A DNA stretch of 50,264 nucleotides from Candidatus Sacchlamyda saccharinae (lineage in GTDB: Bacteria > Chlamydiota > Chlamydiia > Chlamydiales > Rhabdochlamydiaceae), in assembly GCA_030408505.1 (NCBI GenBank), contig JAUHQI010000001.1, positions 1-50,264 on the forward strand, given 5' to 3'. Each line of letters starts with the position of its first letter. The first letter of the stretch is position 1. The translations under genes and the position numbers were made by a program. Positions 31,764 to 40,461 of this stretch are shown piece by piece. Below the pieces are notes generated by a model, which ran no database searches, was not told the origin of the DNA, and worked only from the letters and a program-made list of their open reading frames with translations.

Positions 31764-32480
31764 TTAGAGGGCCGGGTGATGCACGGGAATGATCTGCGTG
31801 CTTTTGCGGTGAGGCTCATTGAGCAATGGAAGCAAGTTCTCAATTCCAATCTCTTGCGCCTTGTAACGGACTTGAAGAACCTCTTTCAATCGATCAACAA
31901 ATTCCGCTTTGCTAGAAAAGTGCGCATTCAGTTTCGTGATAAACTCATCGTGTGATCTACCTGAACGGTAGTTGGGTGTTTTTTTTGGGTGCAATAAAAG
32001 ATCCATCCGCTCTTTTTTATAGTCCCATAAAAATGTCGTATGGTGGAGCCACCGGTCTTTGCGCAAGTATTGGGCGTTGCCTCCAAATTTTCGCTCGCCA
32101 AAGACATAATCATTTTCACGCAGGGAAAATTCTGGGTGGATGAGAACCTCGCGATAGATCCCTTCACTCCAGCGCATGATCGGTTCGGGGTAGGGGGCAA
32201 AATCATGTAGATCTTTTTGGCAAAGAAACGAGACAAAGATTGTCTCTTCGTCGACCACTACTGTCCCGCCTCCGCTATACCGCTTGATGAGGGGGATGGG
32301 CTCTTTTTCGAGGTTTTCTAAATGGACCAGCTCTTCGGGCTTGCCCGAAATCCCCATGACGATAGCCGGGGGCGACCCTTCATTGATGAGACAAAAGTTT
32401 TCATCGCTTAATCGAAGCAGAGCCTCTTCAAGCTGCAATTGCTCTAAGATAGGAAAGTTTTTGAGATGGAGAATATGCAT
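31764..32480 (-). CDS. lplA: Lipoate-protein ligase A
   Basis: A 238-residue enzyme that activates lipoate with ATP and attaches it to E2 or GcvH lysines. It shows the family motif IKRYSGGGTVVVDE near residue 70 (R-x-x-GGG-x-V), the early strand NFCLINEGSPPAIVMG, and the later FGGNAQYLRKDRWLHHTTFL, where G-x-A-Q and H form the lipoyl-AMP site. Scavenging of host lipoate fits an intracellular lifestyle. The last codons overlap the right copy of the 16 bp direct repeat. The gene starts at the antitoxin stop on the same strand. Confidence 0.92.
   Translation of the reverse strand: MHILHLKNFPILEQLQLEEALLRLSDENFCLINEGSPPAIVMGISGKPEELVHLENLEKEPIPLIKRYSGGGTVVVDEETIFVSFLCQKDLHDFAPYPEPIMRWSEGIYREVLIHPEFSLRENDYVFGERKFGGNAQYLRKDRWLHHTTFLWDYKKERMDLLLHPKKTPNYRSGRSHDEFITKLNAHFSSKAEFVDRLKEVLQVRYKAQEIGIENLLPLLNEPHRKSTQIIPVHHPAL
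31777..31792. repeat. 16-bp direct repeat, right copy
   Basis: Exact copy of 30271-30286, located in the last codons of lplA (minus strand), 1,506 bp away. The arrangement suggests a target duplication or a recombination junction of the AlbA-type gene. Confidence 0.75.
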
Positions 32481-32794
32481 TAAATTGCTGGTTCAATCGA
32501 TATATGTAAATTCAATCCCTCAAGAATAGAAACTAAGGAGTCTAAACGAGGATTTCCTCTTGTCGACAGAGTTCGATACAAATTTTCTCTATTCAATTCA
32601 GTTTCTCTTGCAAGTTTCGTCATTCCGCCATGTGCTTCGGTAACATCTTTAAGTGCAACGAGGAAAACACGAGGATCTTCATCCTCTAAAGCAGCATTTA
32701 GATATGCCGCTGCCTCTTTTGGATTTTTTAGTCGTTGGAAAAGGTGTTCTGTATAACTTTTTGTTTTATTGATTCTTTTTATTTTTTTAGCCAT
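32480..32794 (-). CDS. HigA-type antitoxin (addiction-module antidote)
   Basis: A 104-residue helix-turn-helix protein of the addiction-module antidote group (COG3636). Features are AAAYLNAALEDEDPRVFLVA near residue 28, the HTH MTKLARETELNRENLYRTLS near residue 58, and the C-terminal strand LNLHISIEPAI. It should bind the partner toxin and repress the operon. Its ATG overlaps the toxin stop by 8 nt (toxin first, antitoxin second). The gene is intact although the toxin is split by MITE copy C, so it is an orphan antitoxin unless a related toxin exists elsewhere. Confidence 0.85.
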   Translation of the reverse strand: MAKKIKRINKTKSYTEHLFQRLKNPKEAAAYLNAALEDEDPRVFLVALKDVTEAHGGMTKLARETELNRENLYRTLSTRGNPRLDSLVSILEGLNLHISIEPAI

Positions 32795-33272
32795 TTAGAT
32801 ATTCCTCCCAAAACATTGTAGCTTTTTGAATGTCCTTTTTTTGAGTTTTTTTATCTCCACCGCATATACACGTCGCGATTCAAGAATTGGTTTTTTACTG
32901 TGTCGGCTTTTTCTCAAATTTTTTACCAACTCATCGCGCCGTGTCTATGAACACGGCTGCTTTTCGTTGTTAAAAAATTTGAAGAGCCTTCTTGTAAAAT
33001 TCCCAACTCTTGAATTGCAACGTGTATAAAAAAAGAATGATCGTTTTCTTTTTCTTGCCAAAATATATTCGGTAGCCTGCGCCGAGGTGAATTCTAAGCT
33101 CATACAGGCCTTTGGTATTAGCCAGAGTCTTGCAATCACCAAAATTACCCAATCTAAGTCGAGCGATTCGTGCAGCGATCGTTGCTCTTACCTGCCGGCT
33201 GAGTTTTTTCTCCCAGGCTGTATAGGGCTCTTTCCCGGCAGGTGTTACGTCGATTTCGATCTCTATTGTCAT
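32787..33272 (-). pseudogene. HigB/RelE-superfamily toxin gene split by MITE copy C
   Basis: The N-terminal part (33272-33029) encodes the Gp49-like killer-protein core: ARIARLRLGNFGDCKTLA and LYELRIHLGAGYRIYFG. The frame then enters the MITE. After the element, 32866-32787 encodes the missing tail, CGGDKKTQKKDIQKA then FWEEYLNG and stop. Deleting the 160 bp element and one TA restores a 107-residue toxin in frame, of normal family length. Toxins of this type cleave mRNA at the ribosome. The remaining truncated product replaces the conserved C-terminus with element-encoded residues and is unlikely to be active. Confidence 0.88.
32867..33026. mobile_element. Palindromic MITE-like element, copy C (160 bp)
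   Basis: Ends TACACGTCGC and GCAACGTGTA, flanked by TA at 32865-32866 and 33027-33028. The insertion point in the toxin gene defines the element boundaries and the TA duplication directly. The outer bases differ from other copies (ACACGT instead of CCCAAA) but differ in the same way at both ends. Internal arms and the GCCGTGT hairpin are conserved. Confidence 0.92.
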
Positions 33273-33343
33273 GTTAGCACAAATTGTAGCATATATCCTA
33301 CAACTATTGCAAGGAGGCGAGCAAGTTCTTGTAAGTTAGTAGG

Positions 33344-33715
33344 TTATTGATGCATGAGACTGAGGATGTCTTCTACTTCAACCACCTGGAAGCGGATCCC
33401 TTGGGGTGTGCTGTAGCGAAATACGATGAGGGTATCGCCGGGCATGGGCTTCATTTCGATCACGTTCGAGATTCTCTGCCCGCTTGCGAGTGTGAAGGAA
33501 ACTTTAGCTGAAGACTTTTCTTGCTTGAGCATTTCCCAAGCTTTCACATAGTCATTGGCTCGCTCTTTAGGGTCGATGACCATCATGCTGCGCGCTGGAT
33601 GCATCATTTGCGATACTGCCTCGAGTTCTTTTTTTTGAGCTGCGCCCTTTTGCTCAGCGGTTGGCGCTGCTTGCAAAAAGAAGAGGCTGGCTAGAAGTAG
33701 GCTCATAAAAATCAT
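33344..33715 (-). CDS. Small exported protein of unknown function
   Basis: A 123-residue protein with a signal peptide ([20 protein letters not shown]). A Gln/Lys/Ala-rich helix follows, then a beta-rich C-terminal part with [20 protein letters not shown] and a final [13 protein letters not shown]. It is probably periplasmic. The ATG overlaps the mnmG stop (ATGA), so it is co-translated with mnmG, but no functional link is evident. I do not recognise the family. Confidence 0.65.
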   Translation of the reverse strand: MIFMSLLLASLFFLQAAPTAEQKGAAQKKELEAVSQMMHPARSMMVIDPKERANDYVKAWEMLKQEKSSAKVSFTLASGQRISNVIEMKPMPGDTLIVFRYSTPQGIRFQVVEVEDILSLMHQ

Positions 33716-35526
33716 TTTGCAAAATTTAGTTTCTTTAGCGCCACCATTAATATTGAAATGTCGGCGGGATTCACCCCTGCAAGACGTGAAGCTTGCCCAA
33801 GATTGATGGGTTTGATTTTACAAAGAACTTCTCTTGCTTCATTGCGCAGGCCTGATACTTCATCAAAGGGGAAGTCTTTGGGGACATTGATATTTTCAAT
33901 TTGATCCAGCTTGGCAATCTCTTTTTTTTGCCGCTCGATGTAGCCCTCGTATTTTAGAGAAAGCTCGATCTGGCGGTTGATTTCTTCGCCGTGATCTTCG
34001 ATGCCAAATTTTTCGATCAGAGTCAGATAGGTTACTTCGGGGCGGCAGAGGTACTGGGCGAGGTTGACGTTGTCTTTGTGGGTTTTACGAAGGCTTGCGA
34101 TGGTCTCTTCGATGGTATTTTTCTTATGGTGAAGTTTTTGGTTTTGTTCTTCATTGATTAGGCCCAAGTGATAGCCGTAAGGGCGGAGACGCAGGTCCGC
34201 ATTGTCTTGGCGCAGGAGGAGGCGGTGTTCGGCTCTACTTGTGAACATTCGGTAGGGTTCGGTATGGTCTTTAGAGATGAGCTCGTCGATCATCACGCCG
34301 ATGTAAGCATCGGAGCGCTTGAGGATGAATTCGGGCTTGTTCTGGAGTTTGTTGGCTGCATTGATCCCGGCGATGAGGCCTTGTGCGGCAGCTTCTTCAT
34401 AACCTGTTGTCCCGTTGATTTGTCCGGCAAAATAGAGGCCGCTGATCGTTTTGGTTTCAAGGGTAAGGCTCACTTGGCCGCTTTGTACATAGTCATATTC
34501 GATGGCATAAGCAGGGCGCATCACTTCTGCTTTTTCAAGGCCTGCGACGCTTCTGAGCACTTCGAGTTGAACGTCAAAGGGGAGTGAGGAGGAGATCCCA
34601 TTGACATAGATCTCATCGGTTTCTAGCCCTTCGGGCTCCAAAAAGAGCTGGTGCCTTTCTTTATCGGGAAAGCGTTTCACTTTTTCTTCGATAGAGGGGC
34701 AGTAGCGGACTCCGATCCCTTTTATAGTCCCCGAGTACATCGGAGATCTATGCATATTCTCTTCGATGATTTTTTGAGAAAGCTCGTTTGTGTAGGTGAT
34801 CCAGCAGCTGATTTGGGGCAGGGTGGGCTCTTTCTCATCGTACGAAAACCTAGCCCCTTCTTCACCGGGTTGCTCTTCCATCTTGGAATAATCGATGCTC
34901 CGAGCATGGATGCGTGGGGGAGTGCCTGTTTTGAGTCTGCCCACGCGAAATCCTAAATCTTCTAGATTTTTAGAAAGGCCAACAGCGGGCTGGTCTCCGG
35001 CTCTTCCTCCGGCATAAGAAGTTTCTCCGATGTGGAGAAGGCCTTTCATAAATGTGCCAGATGATAAGATTACCGCTTTACCAGAGTAGGCAATCCCCTC
35101 CTTGGTGGCAACTCCTTGCACTTGACCGTCTTCTACGAGAAAAGATTCTGTTGTTCCCTGCTTTAAATAGAGGTTGTCCACGCCTTCAAGAAAACGTTTC
35201 ATCTCATTTTGGTAGACAAATTTATCGGTTTGGGCCCTGGGAGACCAGACGGCAGGGCCTTTGGAGGCGTTGAGCATCCGCCATTGAATGGCAGATCGAT
35301 CGGCAATTTTTCCTTGAATCCCGCCAAGGGCATCGATCTCGCGTACGAGATGCCCTTTAGCTGTGCCGCCAATGGCAGGGTTGCAACTCATCTTGCCGAT
35401 GGTATCGAGGTTCATCGTCAAAAGTAGCGTTTTGCAGCCCATGCGGGCAGCAGCATGCGCAGCTTCACAGCCTGCATGCCCAGCTCCTATGACGATAACG
35501 TCAAAAATTTCCGGATATTTCCACAT
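33712..35526 (-). CDS. mnmG: tRNA uridine 5-carboxymethylaminomethyl modification enzyme MnmG
   Basis: MnmG (GidA), with MnmE, installs cmnm5 at U34 of certain tRNAs. The 604-residue FAD protein begins with the dinucleotide motif [21 protein letters not shown], followed by [19 protein letters not shown], a family signature; [15 protein letters not shown] and the Cys-containing LKTGTPPRI are also present. The later block [18 protein letters not shown] is the second signature. The C-terminal helical domain has the conserved YxGYIxRQ ([11 protein letters not shown]). Length is close to the usual 620-630. Cytoplasmic. Confidence 0.96.
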   Translation of the reverse strand: MWKYPEIFDVIVIGAGHAGCEAAHAAARMGCKTLLLTMNLDTIGKMSCNPAIGGTAKGHLVREIDALGGIQGKIADRSAIQWRMLNASKGPAVWSPRAQTDKFVYQNEMKRFLEGVDNLYLKQGTTESFLVEDGQVQGVATKEGIAYSGKAVILSSGTFMKGLLHIGETSYAGGRAGDQPAVGLSKNLEDLGFRVGRLKTGTPPRIHARSIDYSKMEEQPGEEGARFSYDEKEPTLPQISCWITYTNELSQKIIEENMHRSPMYSGTIKGIGVRYCPSIEEKVKRFPDKERHQLFLEPEGLETDEIYVNGISSSLPFDVQLEVLRSVAGLEKAEVMRPAYAIEYDYVQSGQVSLTLETKTISGLYFAGQINGTTGYEEAAAQGLIAGINAANKLQNKPEFILKRSDAYIGVMIDELISKDHTEPYRMFTSRAEHRLLLRQDNADLRLRPYGYHLGLINEEQNQKLHHKKNTIEETIASLRKTHKDNVNLAQYLCRPEVTYLTLIEKFGIEDHGEEINRQIELSLKYEGYIERQKKEIAKLDQIENINVPKDFPFDEVSGLRNEAREVLCKIKPINLGQASRLAGVNPADISILMVALKKLNFAK

Positions 35527-35545
35527 GAAAAAGAAAAACTAGATT

Positions 35546-35638
35546 TTATTTTTTCTTCTTGTGACGATCGCGACGTCTACGTTTTTTGCGCTTGTGCTTG
35601 GCGATCTTCTTTTCACGTTTTTTCTTTACTGATGACAT
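35546..35638 (-). CDS. COX24/mS38-like 30-residue basic protein
   Basis: A 30-codon reading frame beginning MSSVKKKREKKIAKHKRKKR and ending in a Lys tract. It matches the short AURKAIP1/COX24 domain (K-x-x-K-[MI]-x-K-H-K-x-[RK]-K-x-x-R-R), which in mitochondria is part of small-subunit protein mS38 and in some bacteria is a free, very basic ribosome-associated peptide. AGGAG precedes the ATG at proper distance. It lies just upstream of mnmG on the same strand. Association with the 30S subunit is inference. Confidence 0.8.
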   Translation of the reverse strand: MSSVKKKREKKIAKHKRKKRRRRDRHKKKK

Positions 35639-35698
35639 TCGGTTCTCCTACAAAGGGCAAATTGTACAACAAAGTAGGACTAAAAGAAAAGGCTGAAT

Positions 35699-36034
35699 CT
35701 ACCAATTTGCTTTGGCTTGGGCGAAAATGGGGCCGGTGAGTTTGATGATGGGGTAGATCGAGAGAATCGGGCCCACGATTAAACTAGTGGCAAGGGAATT
35801 ACCAAACCAGGAGACAAAGTTCTCCCAGCCGCCAGCTGGATTTAGCTGGGCGAGGAGAAAGCCTGCTCCTGCGAAGGAAAGAGCGACGGAAACGGCTAGG
35901 ATAACCAGGGCCGCAAGAACGCCAAGTGTGCCATAGCCTATGCTTTTAAGTTTCTGGTATTTAGGCTTTGGCGCTGTCAAGTCCGGGGACTTGGAGCCGG
36001 GCAATATGTGCCTGAGCATAGAGGTGCTGTCCAT
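35699..36034 (-). CDS. Inc-like hydrophobic protein, overlapping its upstream neighbour
   Basis: A 111-residue protein with hydrophobic segments at about residues 35-60 and 80-100, a pattern like Inc proteins. The frame overlaps the end of the upstream gene by 74 nt if the ATG at 36034 is used; no good ribosome site precedes it, so the true start may be a downstream non-ATG codon near the beginning of KYQKLKSIGYG. It could be translated by coupling after the upstream stop. Start and reality of the first 25 residues are doubtful. Confidence 0.45.
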   Translation of the reverse strand: MDSTSMLRHILPGSKSPDLTAPKPKYQKLKSIGYGTLGVLAALVILAVSVALSFAGAGFLLAQLNPAGGWENFVSWFGNSLATSLIVGPILSIYPIIKLTGPIFAQAKANW

Positions 36035-36428
36035 AATTCCAGTGTTCCTTTGATTGGTTAAAAAATTTGGTACTGTATTTTTGGGCTGAGAGGTAGAAAA
36101 CTGCTCCTCCTACGCCAAGTCCCCCAAGGAGGGTCACGAGGCCATATAATGGGGGTATGATCATGAGGGGGAAGACGAGAATCCCAATGGCTAGTGTGGA
36201 TACCTTAAAGGCGATGAAAGACAGGGCTCCGAGTCCTACAGCAGCGCCGACTGCTAAGCCCGCTTTGCTAAAGGACTTAACGATTTCAAGGCGTGCATCA
36301 GATTTCAGCTGGGTGTCCACTTCGAGTGCCTGGTCTTTGTATTGGAGTTTATCGGGGTTCACAGAAATCCACTGATTGTTGTCGTCTGAAATAGTGTAAT
36401 AATCTTTTGCGTATGCTGATACTGTCAT
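35961..36428 (-). CDS. Inc-like two-lobed hydrophobic protein
   Basis: A 155-residue protein with a polar N-terminus, hydrophobic segments at about residues 55-80 and 85-110, and a polar C-terminus with HWNYGQHLYAQAHIARLQ. This architecture matches the proteins at 23523 and 24467, and the C-terminal HL-x-A-Q pattern faintly resembles theirs, but homology is not certain. AAGGAG precedes the ATG. A type III secreted membrane protein is a reasonable hypothesis, unproven. Confidence 0.6.
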   Translation of the reverse strand: MTVSAYAKDYYTISDDNNQWISVNPDKLQYKDQALEVDTQLKSDARLEIVKSFSKAGLAVGAAVGLGALSFIAFKVSTLAIGILVFPLMIIPPLYGLVTLLGGLGVGGAVFYLSAQKYSTKFFNQSKEHWNYGQHLYAQAHIARLQVPGLDSAKA

Positions 36429-36500
36429 ATTATCTCCTTATTATGGTTAGATAGTATAACATCTTAACCGAGGTAATACAATATGGCTTAAATATTTTAG

Positions 36501-37730
36501 TTACCAGACGGTGGATTCTTTTAGCAGGGTGAGGAGTTCTTTGGGGTCGGTGATGTCTTCATTGACGGCGATACGCATCCCCTCATGGAGCAGTTCTCCC
36601 ATTTTCACGCCTGGTTTTACTCCGGCTTGAATGAGGTGCTCGGCTTTGAGATAAGGAGTTTTGTTTTGGATCCGCTCAATGTAGACTTGGAGAGAGGCTT
36701 TTCGTTTTTGCTCTTTTTCTAAAAAAGCTGCAGGCTCTTTTTGTTTTACCGCGATCATTTTTAGGCCAATGTCGCTAAAGGGATCGGCATAGAATTCGGC
36801 CCACTCCATTTTTTCGAGTTTTTCTCTCCATTCAAGAGGCATGTTAAAGAGGGCTGTCGCGTGGTGATAGAATTTAGCGAACGCTTTTTCTTTGTTGGAA
36901 AGTTTCAAGTATTCGGAGAGGGTAAAGACTGCGTCGAGATCGTAATCGGGAAAGAGTTCTAGAAGTTCAGCAAAGGTAGGGGAGCCTTTCGGGAATTTTT
37001 CGATGTATTGGACCCGTTTTTTGATCTCAGCGAGGGTGACCTCTTTGAGCTCGGGAAAAATAGTGGGTAACAGACCCAATTCATGTAGGAGGATGAGGCC
37101 TGTATCGAAGTGGGCGAAAGTCGACATTTTTTTAAACTCTTGCCACACGCGCTCCATAGCAACGGCGGGTATGAGATCTTTAGCGTGGGCTTGGATGGCA
37201 TTTAAAGTTTGTTCTTCAATAGGAAAGCCAAAGCGGGTGGAGTAGCGGACAGCGCGCATCATTCGGAGGCGATCTTCAAAAAAGCGCTCGTCGGGATTGC
37301 CAATGGCGCGGATCACTTTTTTTTCGATGTCCTCTTGCCCGCCCACAAAATCGTAGAGTTTTTCTGTAATGGGATCATAGAACATTCCGTTGATGGTGAA
37401 GTCGCGCCGCGTTGCGTCCTCTTCTGGGGTTGCAGGGTCGATGCCGGTGGGTCTTCTCCCATCGACATAGCCTCTGTCTTTGCGAAATGAGGCAACCTCA
37501 AATTGTTCTCCTTCTAGTGCCACAATCACAATGCCAAATGCCACACCAACAGGGATTGTTTTATTAAAGAGTTTTTCAATCTCTTTTACGGTTGCATCCG
37601 TTGCAATATCGATATCATCAGACTCGTGTTTCATGATGAGATCGCGGACAAAGCCTCCCGCAAAATAGGCGATGTGTCCTGCTTCTTGCAGCGTTTTAAC
37701 GATCTTGGTGGCAATTTCCTGCATTCCCAT
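36501..37730 (-). CDS. CCA-adding enzyme / poly(A) polymerase family nucleotidyltransferase
   Basis: A 409-residue class II tRNA nucleotidyltransferase-family protein. The head domain has AYFAGGFVRDLIM, the catalytic SDDIDIATDAT (DxD), TRRDFTINGMFYD and YDFVGGQEDIEKKVIRAIG; the neck has the EDRLRMMRAVRYSTRFGF signature (ExxxExxR-like region nearby). It should maintain tRNA 3' CCA ends. Chlamydial genomes often label this gene pcnB or cca; CCA addition is more likely because intact CCA repair is essential. An alternative start lies at 37724. Confidence 0.9.
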   Translation of the reverse strand: MGMQEIATKIVKTLQEAGHIAYFAGGFVRDLIMKHESDDIDIATDATVKEIEKLFNKTIPVGVAFGIVIVALEGEQFEVASFRKDRGYVDGRRPTGIDPATPEEDATRRDFTINGMFYDPITEKLYDFVGGQEDIEKKVIRAIGNPDERFFEDRLRMMRAVRYSTRFGFPIEEQTLNAIQAHAKDLIPAVAMERVWQEFKKMSTFAHFDTGLILLHELGLLPTIFPELKEVTLAEIKKRVQYIEKFPKGSPTFAELLELFPDYDLDAVFTLSEYLKLSNKEKAFAKFYHHATALFNMPLEWREKLEKMEWAEFYADPFSDIGLKMIAVKQKEPAAFLEKEQKRKASLQVYIERIQNKTPYLKAEHLIQAGVKPGVKMGELLHEGMRIAVNEDITDPKELLTLLKESTVW

Positions 37731-37778
37731 ATACTACGTGTTTTGAGGAAAATGTTCTAGTGGAGTAAGGTTGTAAGC

Positions 37779-39455
37779 ATGCAGAGTAAAATTCATCTTT
37801 TATCTGACGAGACGATCAATCAAATTGCTGCTGGCGAAGTGATCGAAAGTCCCGCTTCTGTTGTGAAGGAGCTTGTCGAAAATGCGATCGACGCGGGTTC
37901 GACTAAAATCACCATTGAGATCACTGGTGGTGGTCTGAAGTTGATTAAGATTGTCGATGATGGGGAGGGGATGGCCTTAGAGGATGCAAAGTCTTGTATC
38001 ATGCGGCATGCCACTTCGAAAATCACAAAGGCTCAGGATCTCTTCTCGATTGCAACGAATGGTTTTAGAGGAGAAGCGCTTGCTTCCATTGCTTCGATTG
38101 CGAAGATGGAGATTGTGACGGCATTGGAAGGGGCAAGCGGCATCAAGCTTGAAATCGAAGAGGGGAAAGTTGTTTCTGAAAAGCCAGCTGCTAGGACAAA
38201 GGGGACTACCATGCAGGTCCGCTCCTTGTTTTATAATGTCCCTGCTCGGAAGAAATTTCAGAAAAGCGGTGCAGCAATTGCTGCAGAAATCTATCGGATG
38301 GTTATCTTACTTGCACTTGGGCATCCCCAGGTCCATTTTGAACTGATCTCCAATGGGCGCAAAGCGATCAAAACCACATTGCTTGGATTAGAGCCAAGGG
38401 CACAAGAGCTTTTGGGTGATGAGTTTACAAAGGGGAGTTTCCCTGTTTCGTTTGAAGAGGGACCTCTTCGCTTTACTGGTATTGCTGGGGCGCCAACAAA
38501 TACACGCGCGAATAAGATGGGGCAGTATCTGTTTCTGAATAAGAGGGGCGTAGTGTGTGAGCCGATTATTGAGGCTGTGCGCCTGGGCTATGGCACGAGG
38601 CTTGAAGAGCGGCGTCATCCGATTTTTCTTTTACACCTTTCTGTGCCCCCCGATTTGATCGATGTGAATGTTCACCCCCAAAAACTGCATGTCCGCCTGC
38701 GCAAAGAAGAACTCATTCGAGATAAAGTCCAAGTGGCTATCTTTAGCGCTTTGCAAACAAGTAAAGAACCCTCGATCGCAACAGGAGAGTTCACGCCAAC
38801 CCGTGTCCATTTTGAGGAGAAGGTCTCTTTTCGATTTGAAGAGGAGCCTACTCACGAGCTTCCATTTGAAGAAGAAAGCGCAAAGTTTTTGGGGCAGATG
38901 GGGCAGTATTTACTTTTTCAGCAAAGCGGAGAGCTTATTTTTCTGGACGGGGAGGCGGCCAGCTACCGCGTCCAGTTTGAGCAGTTAAATAAGAGCCTAG
39001 ACTTAGCGAGTCAAAGGCTTCTCATCCCGTTTAGTGCAACCTTTACTTCTGTCGAAAGTGCGATGCTGCTTACTCATCTAGATGCCATTGAAGCTTTTGG
39101 TTTTTCGCTAAAGCCTATTGGTAAAGACGCTTTTATGATCGAAGCTCTACCTCCTTTTTTAGACGAACAGCAAGTGCAAAATCTCCTTCAGGAGATGGCC
39201 CATGATCTCCAAGAATTCATTGGAGGGAAGGAGTATATAAATGCACGGCAGGAGAAATTGGCCTTGCGCCTTGCAAGCTCAGTAAAAAGAAAAAAACAGT
39301 ATTTGCCGACAGAAGCCTTGCAGCTTTGGAAAAGCTTGCAGACATGCGAGTCTTCTCTCCACTGTCCAAAAGGCAATCCAACCATGGTACAACTTGAAAA
39401 TGACAAAATCCAAGAGCTCTTCAGATCGAGTGAAACGGCTACAAAAAGTCCTTAA
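37779..39455 (+). CDS. mutL: DNA mismatch repair protein MutL
   Basis: MutL couples mismatch recognition by MutS to strand removal. The 558-residue protein has the GHKL ATPase domain: VKELVENAIDAGST (catalytic Glu), IVDDGEGM, ATSKI and GFRGEALASIASI. The C-terminal domain is present but its endonuclease motifs are degenerate: the expected DQHAxxER is FLDGEAASYR, and ACKxAI reads LASSVKRK; CPHGRP is CPKGNP. It therefore may lack the latent nuclease found in many MutL proteins. AAGG precedes the ATG. First gene of a tightly overlapping four-gene unit. Confidence 0.94.
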   Translation: MQSKIHLLSDETINQIAAGEVIESPASVVKELVENAIDAGSTKITIEITGGGLKLIKIVDDGEGMALEDAKSCIMRHATSKITKAQDLFSIATNGFRGEALASIASIAKMEIVTALEGASGIKLEIEEGKVVSEKPAARTKGTTMQVRSLFYNVPARKKFQKSGAAIAAEIYRMVILLALGHPQVHFELISNGRKAIKTTLLGLEPRAQELLGDEFTKGSFPVSFEEGPLRFTGIAGAPTNTRANKMGQYLFLNKRGVVCEPIIEAVRLGYGTRLEERRHPIFLLHLSVPPDLIDVNVHPQKLHVRLRKEELIRDKVQVAIFSALQTSKEPSIATGEFTPTRVHFEEKVSFRFEEEPTHELPFEEESAKFLGQMGQYLLFQQSGELIFLDGEAASYRVQFEQLNKSLDLASQRLLIPFSATFTSVESAMLLTHLDAIEAFGFSLKPIGKDAFMIEALPPFLDEQQVQNLLQEMAHDLQEFIGGKEYINARQEKLALRLASSVKRKKQYLPTEALQLWKSLQTCESSLHCPKGNPTMVQLENDKIQELFRSSETATKSP

Positions 39456-40461
39456 AGAAAAAAAGATAGACGGAATATATGTCGAAGATCCGATTGATCT
39501 TTTTTATCTGACAGGGATGCAAATGTCGCTTGGCCATCTCTTCGTCACTCAGACGAAAGCGTGCCTATTTATCGATGGGCGCTATAAGGAAGCTGCAGAA
39601 AAGCAAGCGGGCGTGCCAAGTGGCGACTTGAAAGAGGAGAATGAGCTGGAATTCCTCAAAGGGGTGAAGACGCTCGGCTTTGACGGAGACCGAATGACCT
39701 ACAGCAACTTTTTGTCCTTGCGAAAAAGGGCACGAAAAGCAAAATGCAAGCTCTCTTCACATCCAGAAATCGTAAAAGATCTTCGGATGATCAAGGAAGT
39801 ATCAGAGATCCGTAAAATGCAAAAGAGTGCCGATTTTGCTTATAGCGCCTACGAATATATCCGCAAAAAAGTGAAACCGGGTGTAACAGAAATCGAGCTT
39901 GCGAAACAACTTGAGCTCTATTGTTTGAAAAAAGGGGCAGAGCGGATGTCTTTTGAGCCGATCATTGCCTTTGGAAAAAATAGTGCTTTGCCTCATCACC
40001 ACCCAGGGAAGACCAAGTGCCGCGAAAATGAGATCATCCTTTTTGATTTAGGTGTCATGCTCGACGGTTACGCCTCTGATATGACCCGCGTGGACTTCCT
40101 TGGCAAAGTAGATCCCAAACTCCGCCACATCTACGATGTGAATAAAGCTGCCCAGCGGATGGCTCTTTCTAAGGCAAGGCCTGGCGTGGCACTAAAAGAG
40201 CTCGATATTGCAGCGCGCAGGGTGATGAAAAGCGCAGGGCTCGAAGAGTATTTCATCCACTCTCTTGGCCATGGGGTAGGACTCGAGATCCATGAGTCTT
40301 TTGGCATCCGCTCGAAGGGTTCTGACCGAAACAGGAAACTTGAGCCCGGGATGGCCATCACAGTTGAGCCTGGACTTTATTTGCCCGGAAAGGGGGGAGT
40401 GCGCTATGAAGATACTATAGTGATTACCCCGAAGGGGTATAGGAATTTGTATCCAGAATGA
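39400..40461 (+). CDS. Xaa-Pro aminopeptidase/dipeptidase (M24 family)
   Basis: A 353-residue metallopeptidase that removes N-terminal residues preceding proline. The five dinuclear-metal ligands are visible: Asp in LFDLGVMLDGYASDMTRV (two Asp), His in HSLGHGVGLEIHE, Glu in MAITVEPGLYLP and Glu in GVRYEDTIVIT. The N-terminal creatinase-like domain occupies about residues 1-120. The ATG at 39400 lies 56 nt inside the end of mutL; a TTG at 39394 is less likely. Its stop overlaps the cyclase start (ATGA). Cytoplasmic. Confidence 0.9.
   Translation: MTKSKSSSDRVKRLQKVLKEKKIDGIYVEDPIDLFYLTGMQMSLGHLFVTQTKACLFIDGRYKEAAEKQAGVPSGDLKEENELEFLKGVKTLGFDGDRMTYSNFLSLRKRARKAKCKLSSHPEIVKDLRMIKEVSEIRKMQKSADFAYSAYEYIRKKVKPGVTEIELAKQLELYCLKKGAERMSFEPIIAFGKNSALPHHHPGKTKCRENEIILFDLGVMLDGYASDMTRVDFLGKVDPKLRHIYDVNKAAQRMALSKARPGVALKELDIAARRVMKSAGLEEYFIHSLGHGVGLEIHESFGIRSKGSDRNRKLEPGMAITVEPGLYLPGKGGVRYEDTIVITPKGYRNLYPE

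Noticed and set aside
32826..33029. Plus-strand reading frame across MITE copy C
   Set aside because: It is made of element sequence and the antisense of the toxin gene.
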